From Anaerolineales bacterium (GTDB lineage: Bacteria > Chloroflexota > Anaerolineae > Anaerolineales > Villigracilaceae), in NCBI GenBank assembly GCA_025056175.1, contig JANWWK010000030.1:1-64000 (forward strand): 64,000 nt of DNA. The letters run 5' to 3'. Made by a program: the position numbers and the translations under genes. This document shows positions 1-7,714 of the stretch, one piece after another. The first letter of the stretch is position 1, and every line of letters begins with the position of its first letter. The notes below the pieces were generated by a model, which was not told where the DNA came from, ran no database searches, and saw nothing but the letters and a program-made list of their open reading frames with translations.

Positions 1-60
1 CTGGCAGGCCGAGAGGGCCAGCAGCAGCGCAGCGAGCAGGAAACGGGTCAGGCGGGGCAT
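1..60 (-). CDS. Lipoprotein, N-terminal fragment (cut by window start)
   Basis: Only the first 20 codons lie in the window, read leftwards from an ATG at 60. They encode a typical lipoprotein signal peptide: two basic residues (Arg3, Arg6), a Leu/Ala-rich core and a lipobox LSAC at residues 16-19, so the mature protein would be lipid-anchored through Cys19. A GGGAGG Shine-Dalgarno sequence sits about 6 bases upstream and a promoter at 90-118 precedes it. The function of the mature protein cannot be judged from this fragment. Confidence 0.75.
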   Translation of the reverse strand, partial: MPRLTRFLLAALLLALSACQ

Positions 61-89
61 GGCAGACCTCCCAGAGAGAACGTATCGAA

Positions 90-118
90 ATTATACGCGC
101 ATTGGCGCTTGCTTTCGA
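90..118 (-). promoter_or_regulatory. Promoter of the leftward lipoprotein gene
   Basis: On the minus strand a perfect TATAAT (95 down to 90) follows TCGAAA (118 down to 113), a 4/6 match to the -35 consensus, with 17 bases between them. Transcription would start near 83 and read the lipoprotein gene that begins at 60. Confidence 0.55.
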
Positions 119-158
119 TAAAACCTGAACTCCATTTTCAACATCAGGAGGCAAAGGT

Positions 159-269
159 ATGTTGGTTTTTTCAGGTGGCGTTGCCGGCGAACGCTTGGGG
201 AAAATAAAGAAGCGGGAAAACACTTTCCAAAAGACCCCTCGGTCAAGAAGCAGGAGTTGTATAATTTGA
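159..269 (+). CDS. Possible 36-residue small protein
   Basis: A 36-codon reading frame starts with ATG at 159, seven bases after a perfect AGGAGG (146-151), and ends at TGA 267-269. The peptide is basic in its second half (several Lys and Arg) and has no membrane segment or recognised motif. It occupies most of the 300-base gap between the divergent lipoprotein genes. The strong ribosome site is the only real support, and chance is a fair alternative. Confidence 0.25.
   Translation: MLVFSGGVAGERLGKIKKRENTFQKTPRSRSRSCII
260..265 (+). promoter_or_regulatory. -10 box upstream of the PhnD-like operon
   Basis: A TATAAT hexamer at 260-265 would start transcription near 272, giving a leader of about 90 bases before the GTG at 361. 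No good -35 hexamer lies at 16-18 bases. Apart from this box and the small frame at 159-269, nothing else was recognised between 119 and 360. Confidence 0.35.
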
Positions 270-360
270 ATAGGCCACGAGCGGTTTCGAGTGGTCGTGC
301 GTCTCCGCTGTTTTCAAGGGCCTGGTCTGACCATCAGGCAAGCGGAGGGTTGTTCACCGA

Positions 361-1290
361 GTGCAAAAGATGAGCCGCATTGTTCTACTGACAGGTTTGT
401 TGTTTCTGCTTGCAGGGTGTGCTTCCCAGCCGGCCATTCATCCCGTTGCCGTTGTTGACTTGACCGACCTGCAACCCCTGCCCACGCCCGCCTTGCGCGA
501 AACCCCGCTGCGGGTGGCGGTGGCGGCGGTTATCTCGCCCAAAGGCACGGTCGAATCGTATGCCGAATTGCTGCAATATCTGGGCCAAAAAACCGGACGC
601 CCGATTGCGCTGGTACAGCGCCGCACATACATGGAAGTCAACGACTTGATTGAAAGGGGGGAAGTAGACCTGGCCTTCGTCTGTACCAGCGCTTACATTG
701 TCGGCTCAAAGGACTTTGGCATGGAACTGCTCACCGCGCCGCAGGTCAACGGAGAGAGTGTTTACCGTTCTTATCTGATTGTGCCAGTGGATAGCGATGC
801 GCGTAATATCGCCGACTTGCGCGGCAAAGTGTTTGCCTTCACCGACCCCATCTCACTCACCGGGCGCGCCTACCCCACCTCGCTCATCCGGCAACTGGGC
901 GCAACGCCGGAGGAATTCTTCAGCCGCGTCTTTTTTACTTACAGCCATGACGAAGCCATTTACGCGGTTGCCAACGGCCTGGCCGATGGCGCCGGGGTGG
1001 ATAGCCTGATTTACGACTACGCCCTGGCGCGCGACCCTTCGCTGGCGCAAAAGGTCAAGGTCATTCACCAATCGCCGCCCTTTGGCATCCCGCCGGTCGT
1101 GGTCAGCCCCAATCTGCGCCCCCAGGTCAAAGCCGAACTGCAGACCATCCTGCTCGAAATGAACACCGACCCCGCCGGGCAGGCCGCCCTGGCCGCGATT
1201 GGCGTGGAGAAATTCGTGCTGATTGAAGATGCGGTCTATGACCCGGTGCGCGCTCTGATGGGCGATTTCTTCTTCGACCAATACCCATGA
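361..1290 (+). CDS. PhnD-like (phosphate/phosphonate-type) substrate-binding lipoprotein
   Basis: The 309-residue protein has a lipoprotein signal with lipobox LAGC near residue 20. After it comes a periplasmic binding fold of the PhnD/transferrin-like family. Typical strings are the YAELLQYLGQKTGRP helix after the first strand, the GEVDLAFVCTSAYI segment and the DLRGKVFAFTDP hinge. Such proteins bind oxyanions or small organic ligands outside the membrane. No ABC permease or ATPase is adjacent. Instead the stop overlaps the start of a sensor kinase by four bases (ATGA), so a role as ligand-binding partner of that kinase is more likely than transport. GTG at 361 is favoured because GGAGGG at 344-349 precedes it; ATG at 370 is the alternative. 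Confidence 0.85.
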   Translation: MQKMSRIVLLTGLLFLLAGCASQPAIHPVAVVDLTDLQPLPTPALRETPLRVAVAAVISPKGTVESYAELLQYLGQKTGRPIALVQRRTYMEVNDLIERGEVDLAFVCTSAYIVGSKDFGMELLTAPQVNGESVYRSYLIVPVDSDARNIADLRGKVFAFTDPISLTGRAYPTSLIRQLGATPEEFFSRVFFTYSHDEAIYAVANGLADGAGVDSLIYDYALARDPSLAQKVKVIHQSPPFGIPPVVVSPNLRPQVKAELQTILLEMNTDPAGQAALAAIGVEKFVLIEDAVYDPVRALMGDFFFDQYP

Positions 1291-2756
1291 GCGCTATCTC
1301 CTCGCGCCAGCGGCGTACTTTTCTGGAGAGCGTTCGTTTGCGCGCGCAACCGCTGCTGAAAAAAACGTGGGAAGTCGTTTCCGCCGTCAGCGTGCGCGTC
1401 AAAATTTTGGGCATGATGCTGGGCCTGGTGCTTTTGCTGGGCGCCGGTGTTACCTGGCAGGTACGCAACAGCCTGACTTCCGCCTTCTACGCCCAACTCG
1501 AAAACGAAAGCATCACCACTGCGCGCGACCTGGCCGCCCGCGCCGCCGACCCCATCCTCATCAACGACCTGGTTGGTCTGCAACGCTTACTGCTCGAAAC
1601 GCAAGAAAACAACCCCGATGTTCGTTATGCCTTTATCGTCGATAAAGACGGTCAAGTCCTGGCGCACACCTTTGGCAGCGGTTTTCCCCTTGCGCTTCTC
1701 AGGCACAACCAGGCCGCGCCGGGCGAGCATCATCGCATGGTCGTGCTGGAAACCGAAAGCGGATTGGTATGGGATACCGCCGTGCCGGTCTTCGAGGGAC
1801 GCGCTGGAACCGTCCGCATTGGAATTTCGGATGCCCGTCTACGCGCGACAATTCACGCGCTCACCCTTCAATTGATTCTCATGGTCGTGCTGGTTTCCAC
1901 TCTGGGCGTGCTGGTGGCTGTCTTTCTCACCTTCGTCCTGACCCGGCCCATCAACGACCTGGTGCAGGCCACCCGCCGCGTGGCGCAGGGAGATTTCTCT
2001 CCCCGCGTGCCGCGCTGGGCCGACGACGAAATCGGCGACCTGGCCGAAGCCTTCAACGCCATGACCGCCGAACTGGCGCGCGCCGATGAAATTCGCCGGG
2101 AGCGCGAGCAATTACGCCGCCAACTGCTGGAAAAAGTGATTGCCACGCAAGAAGACGAGCGCCGCCGCATTGCCCGTGAACTGCATGACTCGACTTCCCA
2201 AAACCTGACCTCGCTGATGGTGGGCCTGAAACATCTCGAAACGCTGTGCGATAACCCGCGCGTGCGTCTCTCGGCGGAGGAACTGCGCGGCGTCACAGCG
2301 CGCACGCTGGAAGAAGTCCACGAAATTTCGGCCCGCCTGCGTCCGCGCCTGCTCGATGACCTCGGCCTGGCTGCCGCGCTGGAAAGACTGGCTCACGAAT
2401 GGCAGGCGCGCCACAAAATCCCGCTCGACCTGCTCATCCATATTGGCGAAGAGCGCCTGCCCGTCGAAATCGAGACGGCCATTTACCGCATCGTGCAGGA
2501 ATCGCTGACGAATGTCGCCCGCCACGCCGGAGCGCGCTCGGTCTCGGTGCTGGTGGAGCGGCGCGGAGGAGATGTGATTGCGCTGATTGAAGATGACGGT
2601 TGCGGGTTCGACCCGGCGCAATCGCCCGGCGAGCGGCGTCTGGGGCTGGCCGGAATGCGCGAGCGCGCCGAACTGCTCGGCGGTCAGCTGACGGTGGAAA
2701 GTCAACCCGGCAGAGGCACGAGCATCCACGTGCAAATTCCAATTCGTAATCCGTAA
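1287..2756 (+). CDS. NarL-type sensor histidine kinase with HAMP domain
   Basis: This 489-residue membrane kinase has a first membrane segment at about residues 38-57 and an extracytoplasmic sensor region at 58-190. A second membrane segment (191-216) and a HAMP linker (217-270) follow. The HisKA_3 dimerisation helix carries the phospho-accepting His at about residue 300 in RRRIARELHDS. The HATPase domain has the N-box ESLTNVARHA, a DDGCGF G1 box and GLAGMRERAELLGG near the end. It would phosphorylate the regulator encoded directly downstream. It overlaps the binding lipoprotein gene by four bases and its stop abuts the regulator's ATG, so the three genes are one translationally coupled unit. 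Confidence 0.93.
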   Translation: MSAISSRQRRTFLESVRLRAQPLLKKTWEVVSAVSVRVKILGMMLGLVLLLGAGVTWQVRNSLTSAFYAQLENESITTARDLAARAADPILINDLVGLQRLLLETQENNPDVRYAFIVDKDGQVLAHTFGSGFPLALLRHNQAAPGEHHRMVVLETESGLVWDTAVPVFEGRAGTVRIGISDARLRATIHALTLQLILMVVLVSTLGVLVAVFLTFVLTRPINDLVQATRRVAQGDFSPRVPRWADDEIGDLAEAFNAMTAELARADEIRREREQLRRQLLEKVIATQEDERRRIARELHDSTSQNLTSLMVGLKHLETLCDNPRVRLSAEELRGVTARTLEEVHEISARLRPRLLDDLGLAAALERLAHEWQARHKIPLDLLIHIGEERLPVEIETAIYRIVQESLTNVARHAGARSVSVLVERRGGDVIALIEDDGCGFDPAQSPGERRLGLAGMRERAELLGGQLTVESQPGRGTSIHVQIPIRNP

Positions 2757-3404
2757 ATGATGACGACAATTCTCCTTGCTGATGACCATGCTGTTTTGCG
2801 CTCTGGCCTGAAACTCCTGCTCGAAAGCCAGCCCGACTTGAAAGTAGCGGGCGAAGCGTCCAGCGGCCTGGAAGCCCTCGACCTGGCGGCCAAACTCCAG
2901 CCCGACCTGATTCTGCTCGACCTTTCGATGCCCGGTCTGGGCGGGCTGGATGCGCTGCCGGCACTCAAGAAAGCTGCCCCAGATGCCAAAGTCCTGATTC
3001 TCACCATGCACGATGACCCGCAGTATCTGCGTTCTGCGCTCAAAAACGGTGCAATGGGCTACGTGCTGAAGAAAGCTGCCGATGCCGAGCTGATTTCCGC
3101 CATCCGCGCCGTGCTGCGCGGCGAGATGTATGTTCACCCCTCCATGACGCGCACCCTGCTCGAAGAGATGCTCCCCAAAGCCGAAGCCGCCCGTGATGCC
3201 TGGGAGAGCCTGAGCGAGCGCGAACAGGAAGTGTTGCGGCTGGTGGCACTGGGACATACCTCCGCCGAAATCGCCGCGCAGTTGAACCTGAGCGATAAAA
3301 CGGTGGAAACCTACCGCGCGCGCGGCATGGAGAAACTGGGTCTGCCTAACCGCGCCGCCCTGGTGCGCTTTGCGTTGAAGAAGGGGTTGTTAGAGGAAAA
3401 ATGA
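2757..3404 (+). CDS. NarL/FixJ-family response regulator
   Basis: A 215-residue two-domain regulator. The receiver domain (1-120) has the acidic pocket DD at 9-10, the phospho-acceptor Asp55 in LLDLSMPG and a conserved Lys near 105. The C-terminal LuxR/GerE helix-turn-helix spans about 145-215, with LSEREQEVLRLVALGHTSAE and the recognition helix LSDKTVETYRARGMEKL. It starts on the base after the kinase stop codon, so it is certainly the partner regulator. The target promoters are unknown. The gene ends 13 bases before a convergent gene, with no clear terminator between. Confidence 0.95.
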   Translation: MMTTILLADDHAVLRSGLKLLLESQPDLKVAGEASSGLEALDLAAKLQPDLILLDLSMPGLGGLDALPALKKAAPDAKVLILTMHDDPQYLRSALKNGAMGYVLKKAADAELISAIRAVLRGEMYVHPSMTRTLLEEMLPKAEAARDAWESLSEREQEVLRLVALGHTSAEIAAQLNLSDKTVETYRARGMEKLGLPNRAALVRFALKKGLLEEK

Positions 3405-3417
3405 GAAAAACTCTTCT

Positions 3418-4032
3418 CTACCGCCCTGGCAGGGCCAGTTTGTAGCCCAATCCGCGCACGGTGAGCAACAACTGGGGGGCGTTGGGGTCGGGTTCGATTT
3501 TTGCACGCAGGCGGCGTACCAGGTTTTCAATCTGATAATCGAAAATTCCCTCACGATATTCGGACCAAACGGCGCGGCCAATTTCGTCTTTGGAACAGAC
3601 TTTGCCGCGGTGTTGGTGCAGGAAAGCCAGTAAGGCCAGTTCCTTGGGAGAAAGCAACACCGGACGCCGGTTCAGGCGCACTTCTCCTGCTGTCAGGTTG
3701 ATTTCCAATTCTGGCAGCGGAGTGTCATGCAGGGTCATGTCGGGGTCGTGGAAGACGAATTCGACCCCGCCAACCGTCAGGTGGTCACCATCTTGTAAAT
3801 GGACTGGGCCGGAAACCCGGCGACCGTTCAAATAAGTGCCGTTGGTGCTGTTCAGGTCTTCGAGAATGGCTTTGCGTCCTTCACGGCGGATGACTGCATG
3901 TTCGCGCGAGGCCAGTTTGTTCAGGATGACTATCTCGTTTTCGGCAGAACGCCCCAACCGGGTCTGGATAGCTTCCAGGGGGTGTTCCTGCCCGGATGAA
4001 TCGGTCAAATAAGGGATGTTTGAGATGGTCAT
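3418..4032 (-). CDS. FHA-domain winged-helix transcriptional regulator
   Basis: From the ATG at 4032 the protein has 204 residues. The N-terminal half is a forkhead-associated domain that would bind a phosphothreonine peptide, with the core pattern LGR, then SREHAVI, then LEDLNSTNGTYLNGRRV. The C-terminal half is an OmpR-type winged helix (trans_reg_C), recognised by LSPKELALLAFLHQHRGKVCSKDEI and the closing VRRLRAKIEPDP and VRGLGYKL. The usual receiver domain is replaced by FHA, so the input is probably a kinase-phosphorylated protein and not an Asp relay. A longer in-frame start at 4098 would overlap thiP. I prefer 4032 because a TATACT box lies six bases upstream, which suits a leaderless start. 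Confidence 0.88.
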   Translation of the reverse strand: MTISNIPYLTDSSGQEHPLEAIQTRLGRSAENEIVILNKLASREHAVIRREGRKAILEDLNSTNGTYLNGRRVSGPVHLQDGDHLTVGGVEFVFHDPDMTLHDTPLPELEINLTAGEVRLNRRPVLLSPKELALLAFLHQHRGKVCSKDEIGRAVWSEYREGIFDYQIENLVRRLRAKIEPDPNAPQLLLTVRGLGYKLALPGR

Positions 4033-4038
4033 ATCTTT

Positions 4039-4044
4039 AGTATA
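4039..4044 (-). promoter_or_regulatory. -10 box for a leaderless FHA regulator transcript
   Basis: TATACT on the minus strand ends six bases before the ATG at 4032, so transcription would begin at or next to the start codon. There is no Shine-Dalgarno sequence. No convincing -35 hexamer is present, which keeps the confidence low. Confidence 0.35.
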
Positions 4045-4066
4045 GCACGCGTCAAAAGCGGCGGGT

Positions 4067-5746
4067 TCATAAGGCGTTGGCCGCGCGTCCCCGTTCAATC
4101 AGCCAGATAAAGAAGCCCGTCAGGAGCATCAACAACGTTGCCATCGCCATTGCCTGACCGTAGTTCAGGCTGCCGGGCTGCGAAAGGAAGCGGAAGATGG
4201 CCGTGGGCAGGGTGGGATATTCCGGGCGTGCCAGCAAAGAGGCCGCGCCGAATTCTCCCAGGGAGACGGTGAAGGCGAACGCTCCCGAAGAAACGATGGC
4301 GCGGGCAATCATTGGCCTGTCTATGTGCCACCACACCTGCCAGGGAGTGGCTCCCAACACAGCGGCGGCTTCGCGGTAGCGAGGGGGGATGGTTGCCAGG
4401 GCCGATTGCAGGTTGCGAATGACGAAGGGCAGGGCAATGGTGGTATGCGCCAGCGGGACGAGCAGGGGGGAAGTGAGCAGGGGCGTCGAAAGTAAAGAAT
4501 GGAAAGCGGGAGAGAGAGACAGCAATGGTCGGTTAAAGGTGACGATGTAGCCCAGTCCTAACGTTACCGCGGAGGCGCCGAGCGGCAGGATGAGCAGGGG
4601 GTCTATCAGGCGGGCAATCTTGTTGGAGCGGGAGAGTGCCAGCGCTGCCGGAAAACCCATCGCCAGCGAGAAGAGAACCGTCAGGCTGGCGTAGGCAAGC
4701 GAGTTGCGCGCCGCCGTAATTGGTGGGACATAAAAAACTGACCCGCGCCGGTTGACGAACAGTTCCCGGTAGTAATCTAACGTCAGGGAAGGGGCAATTT
4801 CGCTGCGCTGTCCGCGTGCCGGCTCCAGGCGGGCAACCGAACGAAGCGGCAGGGCCAGCATTGGGAGGAGAAAAAAGAACAGGACGAATGTAGAAACGAG
4901 GAAGACAAAGGCGCGCTGGCGCAGGGTTTGGGGCCGTTCGCGGGGACGTTCTACCGGTTTGACGGGCGCGCTCAAGCGGTTAAGCGAGCGACTATACAGC
5001 ACCGACAGCCCCAGTGTACATGCCAATTGGGTTAATGCCAGGACAGATGCCGCAGGCAGGTTGAGCAGGTGCATGGCTTGCAGGTAAATTTCCACTTCCA
5101 GCGTGGCAAAGCGAGGCCCTCCGAGCATTAAAATCACACCGTAACTGGTGAAATCGAACAGGAAGACCAGCAGGCCAGCTGTCAGAATAGCCGGACGCAG
5201 TAAGGGCAGGGTCACCCGCCAGAAGACCTGGAAGGAGGCAGCCCCCAGGGAGCGGGCGGCTTGTTCCAGGCGCGGGTCCAGGGCCGACCAGGCTGCTCCG
5301 ACAATCCGAATGACGATGCCGGTATTGTAGAACACGTGCGCTGTCAGAATGGCTGCCAAAGTGCCGACGAAAGTCACCGGCGGCAGGCCGAGCTGGTTCA
5401 GCGCCACGTTGAGCCAGCCGCGCGGACCGAGCAGGGCATTGAACCCTGCCGCGACCACTACCGTTGGTAACAGGAAAGGGATGGCGGTGAGCGTACGGAG
5501 TGCCGATTGGAACGGAAAGCGGTAACGCGCAAATACGGCGGCCAGGGGCAGGCCCACCAGAAGCGTCAGCACGGTCGAAACGAAGGCCTGAAACAGGGTG
5601 AAGCGCAGCACCTCCAGCAGATGTGCGCCAAATGACCCGCGTAACAAGCCCAAGAAGCCCGGATTCAGGCCGAGCGCCAGAATCCGGGCCAGGGGCAGGA
5701 AGAAGAAAGCGCCCAAAAAAAGGAGCGCAGGGAGCAGACGCTTCAT
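4067..5746 (-). CDS. thiP: Thiamine-type ABC transporter permease, fused two-domain
   Basis: The protein has about 559 residues and many membrane segments in two homologous halves, as in ThiP and FbpB, where both permease domains are on one chain. Each half carries the EAA-type loop that docks the ATPase: EQAARSLGAASFQVFWRVTLP in the first and REAAAVLGATPWQVWWHIDRP in the second. It would pass thiamine delivered by the ThiB-like protein encoded upstream. The start is uncertain: ATG at 5746 gives a clean N-terminal membrane segment, but no ribosome site precedes it, and an in-frame start at 5827 would overlap thiB. No ATPase gene (thiQ) is present in this operon or elsewhere in the window. Confidence 0.87.
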   Translation of the reverse strand: MKRLLPALLFLGAFFFLPLARILALGLNPGFLGLLRGSFGAHLLEVLRFTLFQAFVSTVLTLLVGLPLAAVFARYRFPFQSALRTLTAIPFLLPTVVVAAGFNALLGPRGWLNVALNQLGLPPVTFVGTLAAILTAHVFYNTGIVIRIVGAAWSALDPRLEQAARSLGAASFQVFWRVTLPLLRPAILTAGLLVFLFDFTSYGVILMLGGPRFATLEVEIYLQAMHLLNLPAASVLALTQLACTLGLSVLYSRSLNRLSAPVKPVERPRERPQTLRQRAFVFLVSTFVLFFFLLPMLALPLRSVARLEPARGQRSEIAPSLTLDYYRELFVNRRGSVFYVPPITAARNSLAYASLTVLFSLAMGFPAALALSRSNKIARLIDPLLILPLGASAVTLGLGYIVTFNRPLLSLSPAFHSLLSTPLLTSPLLVPLAHTTIALPFVIRNLQSALATIPPRYREAAAVLGATPWQVWWHIDRPMIARAIVSSGAFAFTVSLGEFGAASLLARPEYPTLPTAIFRFLSQPGSLNYGQAMAMATLLMLLTGFFIWLIERGRAANAL

Positions 5747-5790
5747 TGTGGAGGAGATACGACGAGTGCTCTCATCGTCGCGCGCCGATT

Positions 5791-6873
5791 TTATCGCAGA
5801 ACTGTCTGCGTCCAGGCTTCTATCCACTTTTCGCGGTTGGCGGCAATCTGCTCGGGAGGCAGAGTCGCCGGGTTGGGTGCGGTTTGGGCGTATTTCACGA
5901 AATCCTCGGGCAATTTGGCTGCCGGGTTCACCGGGTACACGAACATTTGCAGGGGAATATCCTCCTGGAAGGGCACAGAGAGCATCAAATCTACGAACTT
6001 TTCCGCCAGGTCGCGGTTGGGTGTGCCTTTGAGAATGCCCACGAATTCGATTTGGCGGAAACAGCCATCGAAAATCGAAGCGGTGGGCGCTTCGGTGAGC
6101 GGTTCGGCGGCAAAGATGACCTCAGCAGCGGGGCTGGTGGCGTAAGAAACGACCATGGGCTGCGGCCCTTTGCCCGAAGAAGCGCTGAAATTGGTGTAGT
6201 AAGCCGTTTCCCAGCCATCTACCACCACCACGCCGTTCTCGCGCAGGGCTTTCCAGTAGTCCAGATAGCCAGGGTCTCCGTATTTCGCGATAGTGGCCAG
6301 CAGAAAGGCCAGGCCTGGCGAGGACGTGGCGGGGTTTTCGACCACGAGCAGCCCTTTGTATTCTGGTTTCAGCAGGTCATCGAGCGAAGTCGGCACGGGC
6401 AAGCCCTTTTGGGCAAACCAGGCTTTATGGTAGTTGATGCACACATCCCCATAATCTACCGGCAGGGCGCGGTTTTGCGGGTCCAGGCGGAATTCGGCAG
6501 GGATTTCGGCCAGGAGCGGGGAGTTATACGGCTCGAAGATGCCGGCCTCCAGCGCGCGGGAGAGGAAGGTGTTATCTACGCCGAAGAAGACATCTGCCAG
6601 AGGGGCGTCTTTGGCGAGAATGGCTTTATTGAGTGCTGCACCGGTATCTCCGGCTTCGAGAAAGGCCACTTTTACGTTGTTGGCCTGTTCAAATTGGGCA
6701 ATTACTTCTTCGCTGACGTTAAACGAGTCATGTGACATGACTGTGAGCGTACGGGGTGCGGCTGGGCTTGCGGAAGGTGCGGCTTCAGTGGCTACCGGCG
6801 TCGGCGCAACGCAGGCGGCCAGAAGCAGCGCGAGCAAAACAAACAGAGAAGCAGGTGTGAAGATGCGTTTCAT
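5791..6873 (-). CDS. thiB: Thiamine ABC transporter substrate-binding lipoprotein
   Basis: The 360-residue protein starts with a lipoprotein signal and lipobox LAAC near residue 21, then a short linker rich in Pro, Ala and Thr. The mature part matches the ThiB/TbpA family: [20 protein letters not shown] at the start, then [20 protein letters not shown] and [12 protein letters not shown]. It would capture thiamine or a phosphate ester outside the membrane. The start codon overlaps the thiN stop (ATGA), and AAAGGAGG lies just upstream inside thiN. The TPP riboswitch at the head of the operon supports the thiamine assignment over the iron-binding relatives. Confidence 0.92.
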   Translation of the reverse strand: MKRIFTPASLFVLLALLLAACVAPTPVATEAAPSASPAAPRTLTVMSHDSFNVSEEVIAQFEQANNVKVAFLEAGDTGAALNKAILAKDAPLADVFFGVDNTFLSRALEAGIFEPYNSPLLAEIPAEFRLDPQNRALPVDYGDVCINYHKAWFAQKGLPVPTSLDDLLKPEYKGLLVVENPATSSPGLAFLLATIAKYGDPGYLDYWKALRENGVVVVDGWETAYYTNFSASSGKGPQPMVVSYATSPAAEVIFAAEPLTEAPTASIFDGCFRQIEFVGILKGTPNRDLAEKFVDLMLSVPFQEDIPLQMFVYPVNPAAKLPEDFVKYAQTAPNPATLPPEQIAANREKWIEAWTQTVLR

Positions 6874-7517
6874 GTGAACCTCCTTTGATGGATGCAGAGA
6901 AGTAATCCGCGCTGCACGCGAATGCTGGCAGTGTGCGCCAGCATTTCATTGCTGATGCCGCGCGAACGGTGGGGGAAGAGCGTTTCGCCGTGCAGGGGAT
7001 AACACAATCCGTCGGTTTCGACTCCCTCGGCTGGAACGCCCCAGGGCAACAGGGAGACTGTATCACCGGGTCTGCCGCGCAAGATTGCCTCGCTGGCGAT
7101 GAAAAAAGCTTCCGTGAGACCATCATCCAGCCGGGCGGCAGCCTGTATCGCTTCGGGTGCGCTCAAGACAGCCAGGTTTCCGAGCGCCTGGTCGAAGCGT
7201 CCGCCGTGTCCGCCCAAGATAGTGATGGGGAAGTGCCCTGCGCGCAAGGCATAGGATAGGGCTAGTTCCAGGTCGGTTTCGTTTTTGGCGGGAGGGTAGC
7301 GTAAAAGGTGAACCCCCATGTCTTCGAAGACACGGATTTCGGTTTCGGTGAGCGAGTCCAGGTCTCCCAAAATGGCCTGCGGGAGCAACCCCAGAGAAAG
7401 CGCCACCCGCGCGCCGCCGTCGGCAGCGATGATGACATCGCCAGGCTGAATGCAGGCGCGTGCGGCGCCTGGGTCGGGCAAGGGGCTGTTGATGAAAATG
7501 ACTGCTCGTTGAGACAT
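6870..7517 (-). CDS. thiN: Thiamine pyrophosphokinase
   Basis: A 215-residue enzyme, the usual family length, that makes thiamine diphosphate from thiamine and ATP. Family motifs are [18 protein letters not shown], then ILGDLDSL, then [14 protein letters not shown] and [16 protein letters not shown], which together form the nucleotide and metal site. The C-terminal thiamine-binding part includes SLLPWG and GISNEM. ATG at 7517 is chosen because GGGAGG lies eight bases upstream; earlier in-frame ATGs fall inside the riboswitch terminator. It heads the thiN-thiB-thiP operon, so uptake and activation of the vitamin are made together. Confidence 0.94.
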   Translation of the reverse strand: MSQRAVIFINSPLPDPGAARACIQPGDVIIAADGGARVALSLGLLPQAILGDLDSLTETEIRVFEDMGVHLLRYPPAKNETDLELALSYALRAGHFPITILGGHGGRFDQALGNLAVLSAPEAIQAAARLDDGLTEAFFIASEAILRGRPGDTVSLLPWGVPAEGVETDGLCYPLHGETLFPHRSRGISNEMLAHTASIRVQRGLLLCIHQRRFT

Positions 7518-7518
7518 A

Positions 7519-7548
7519 CAAAAAACCTCCCGCCGGGGAGGTTTTTTC
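7519..7548 (-). terminator. Riboswitch expression platform: intrinsic terminator overlapping the thiN ribosome site
   Basis: On the minus strand an A-run leads into a stem CCTCCC/GGGAGG closed by a short CGGC-type loop, followed by TTTTTT. The right arm of the stem is also the GGGAGG ribosome site of thiN, eight bases before its ATG. The hairpin can therefore stop transcription and also hide the ribosome site. It lies about ten bases after the TPP aptamer. Confidence 0.85.
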
Positions 7549-7556
7549 ATCGAGAA

Positions 7557-7652
7557 GCACATCCCTCCGCCGGCATTACCCGGTTCAGGTTCTGCGGGTC
7601 GAGGGCTGCGGCCCTCCTCTCAGCCTGCGCGCTACAGGCTCCCCGTTGGGTT
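7557..7652 (-). ncRNA. TPP riboswitch (THI element)
   Basis: Read on the minus strand, the segment has the conserved parts of the TPP aptamer in order: GGGGAGCCTGTAG, then GGCTGAGAGGAGGGC, then a variable stem, then CTGAACCGGGTAATGCCGGC and GGAGGGATG. Bound thiamine diphosphate would favour the downstream terminator at 7519-7548 and shut off thiN-thiB-thiP. A TAAAAT box at 7669 down to 7664 could be the -10 element, placing the transcript start just before the aptamer; no clear -35 is seen. Confidence 0.96.
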
Positions 7653-7714
7653 GAAGTGCGTTTATTTTACACCCGGTTCATCGAAATTTCTCGAAAAGAT
7701 TAAGGATTTCTCAT

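Noticed and set aside
5623-6735. Long plus-strand frame across thiB
   Set aside because: thiB has a lipobox, family motifs and operon context; the plus frame is a composition effect.
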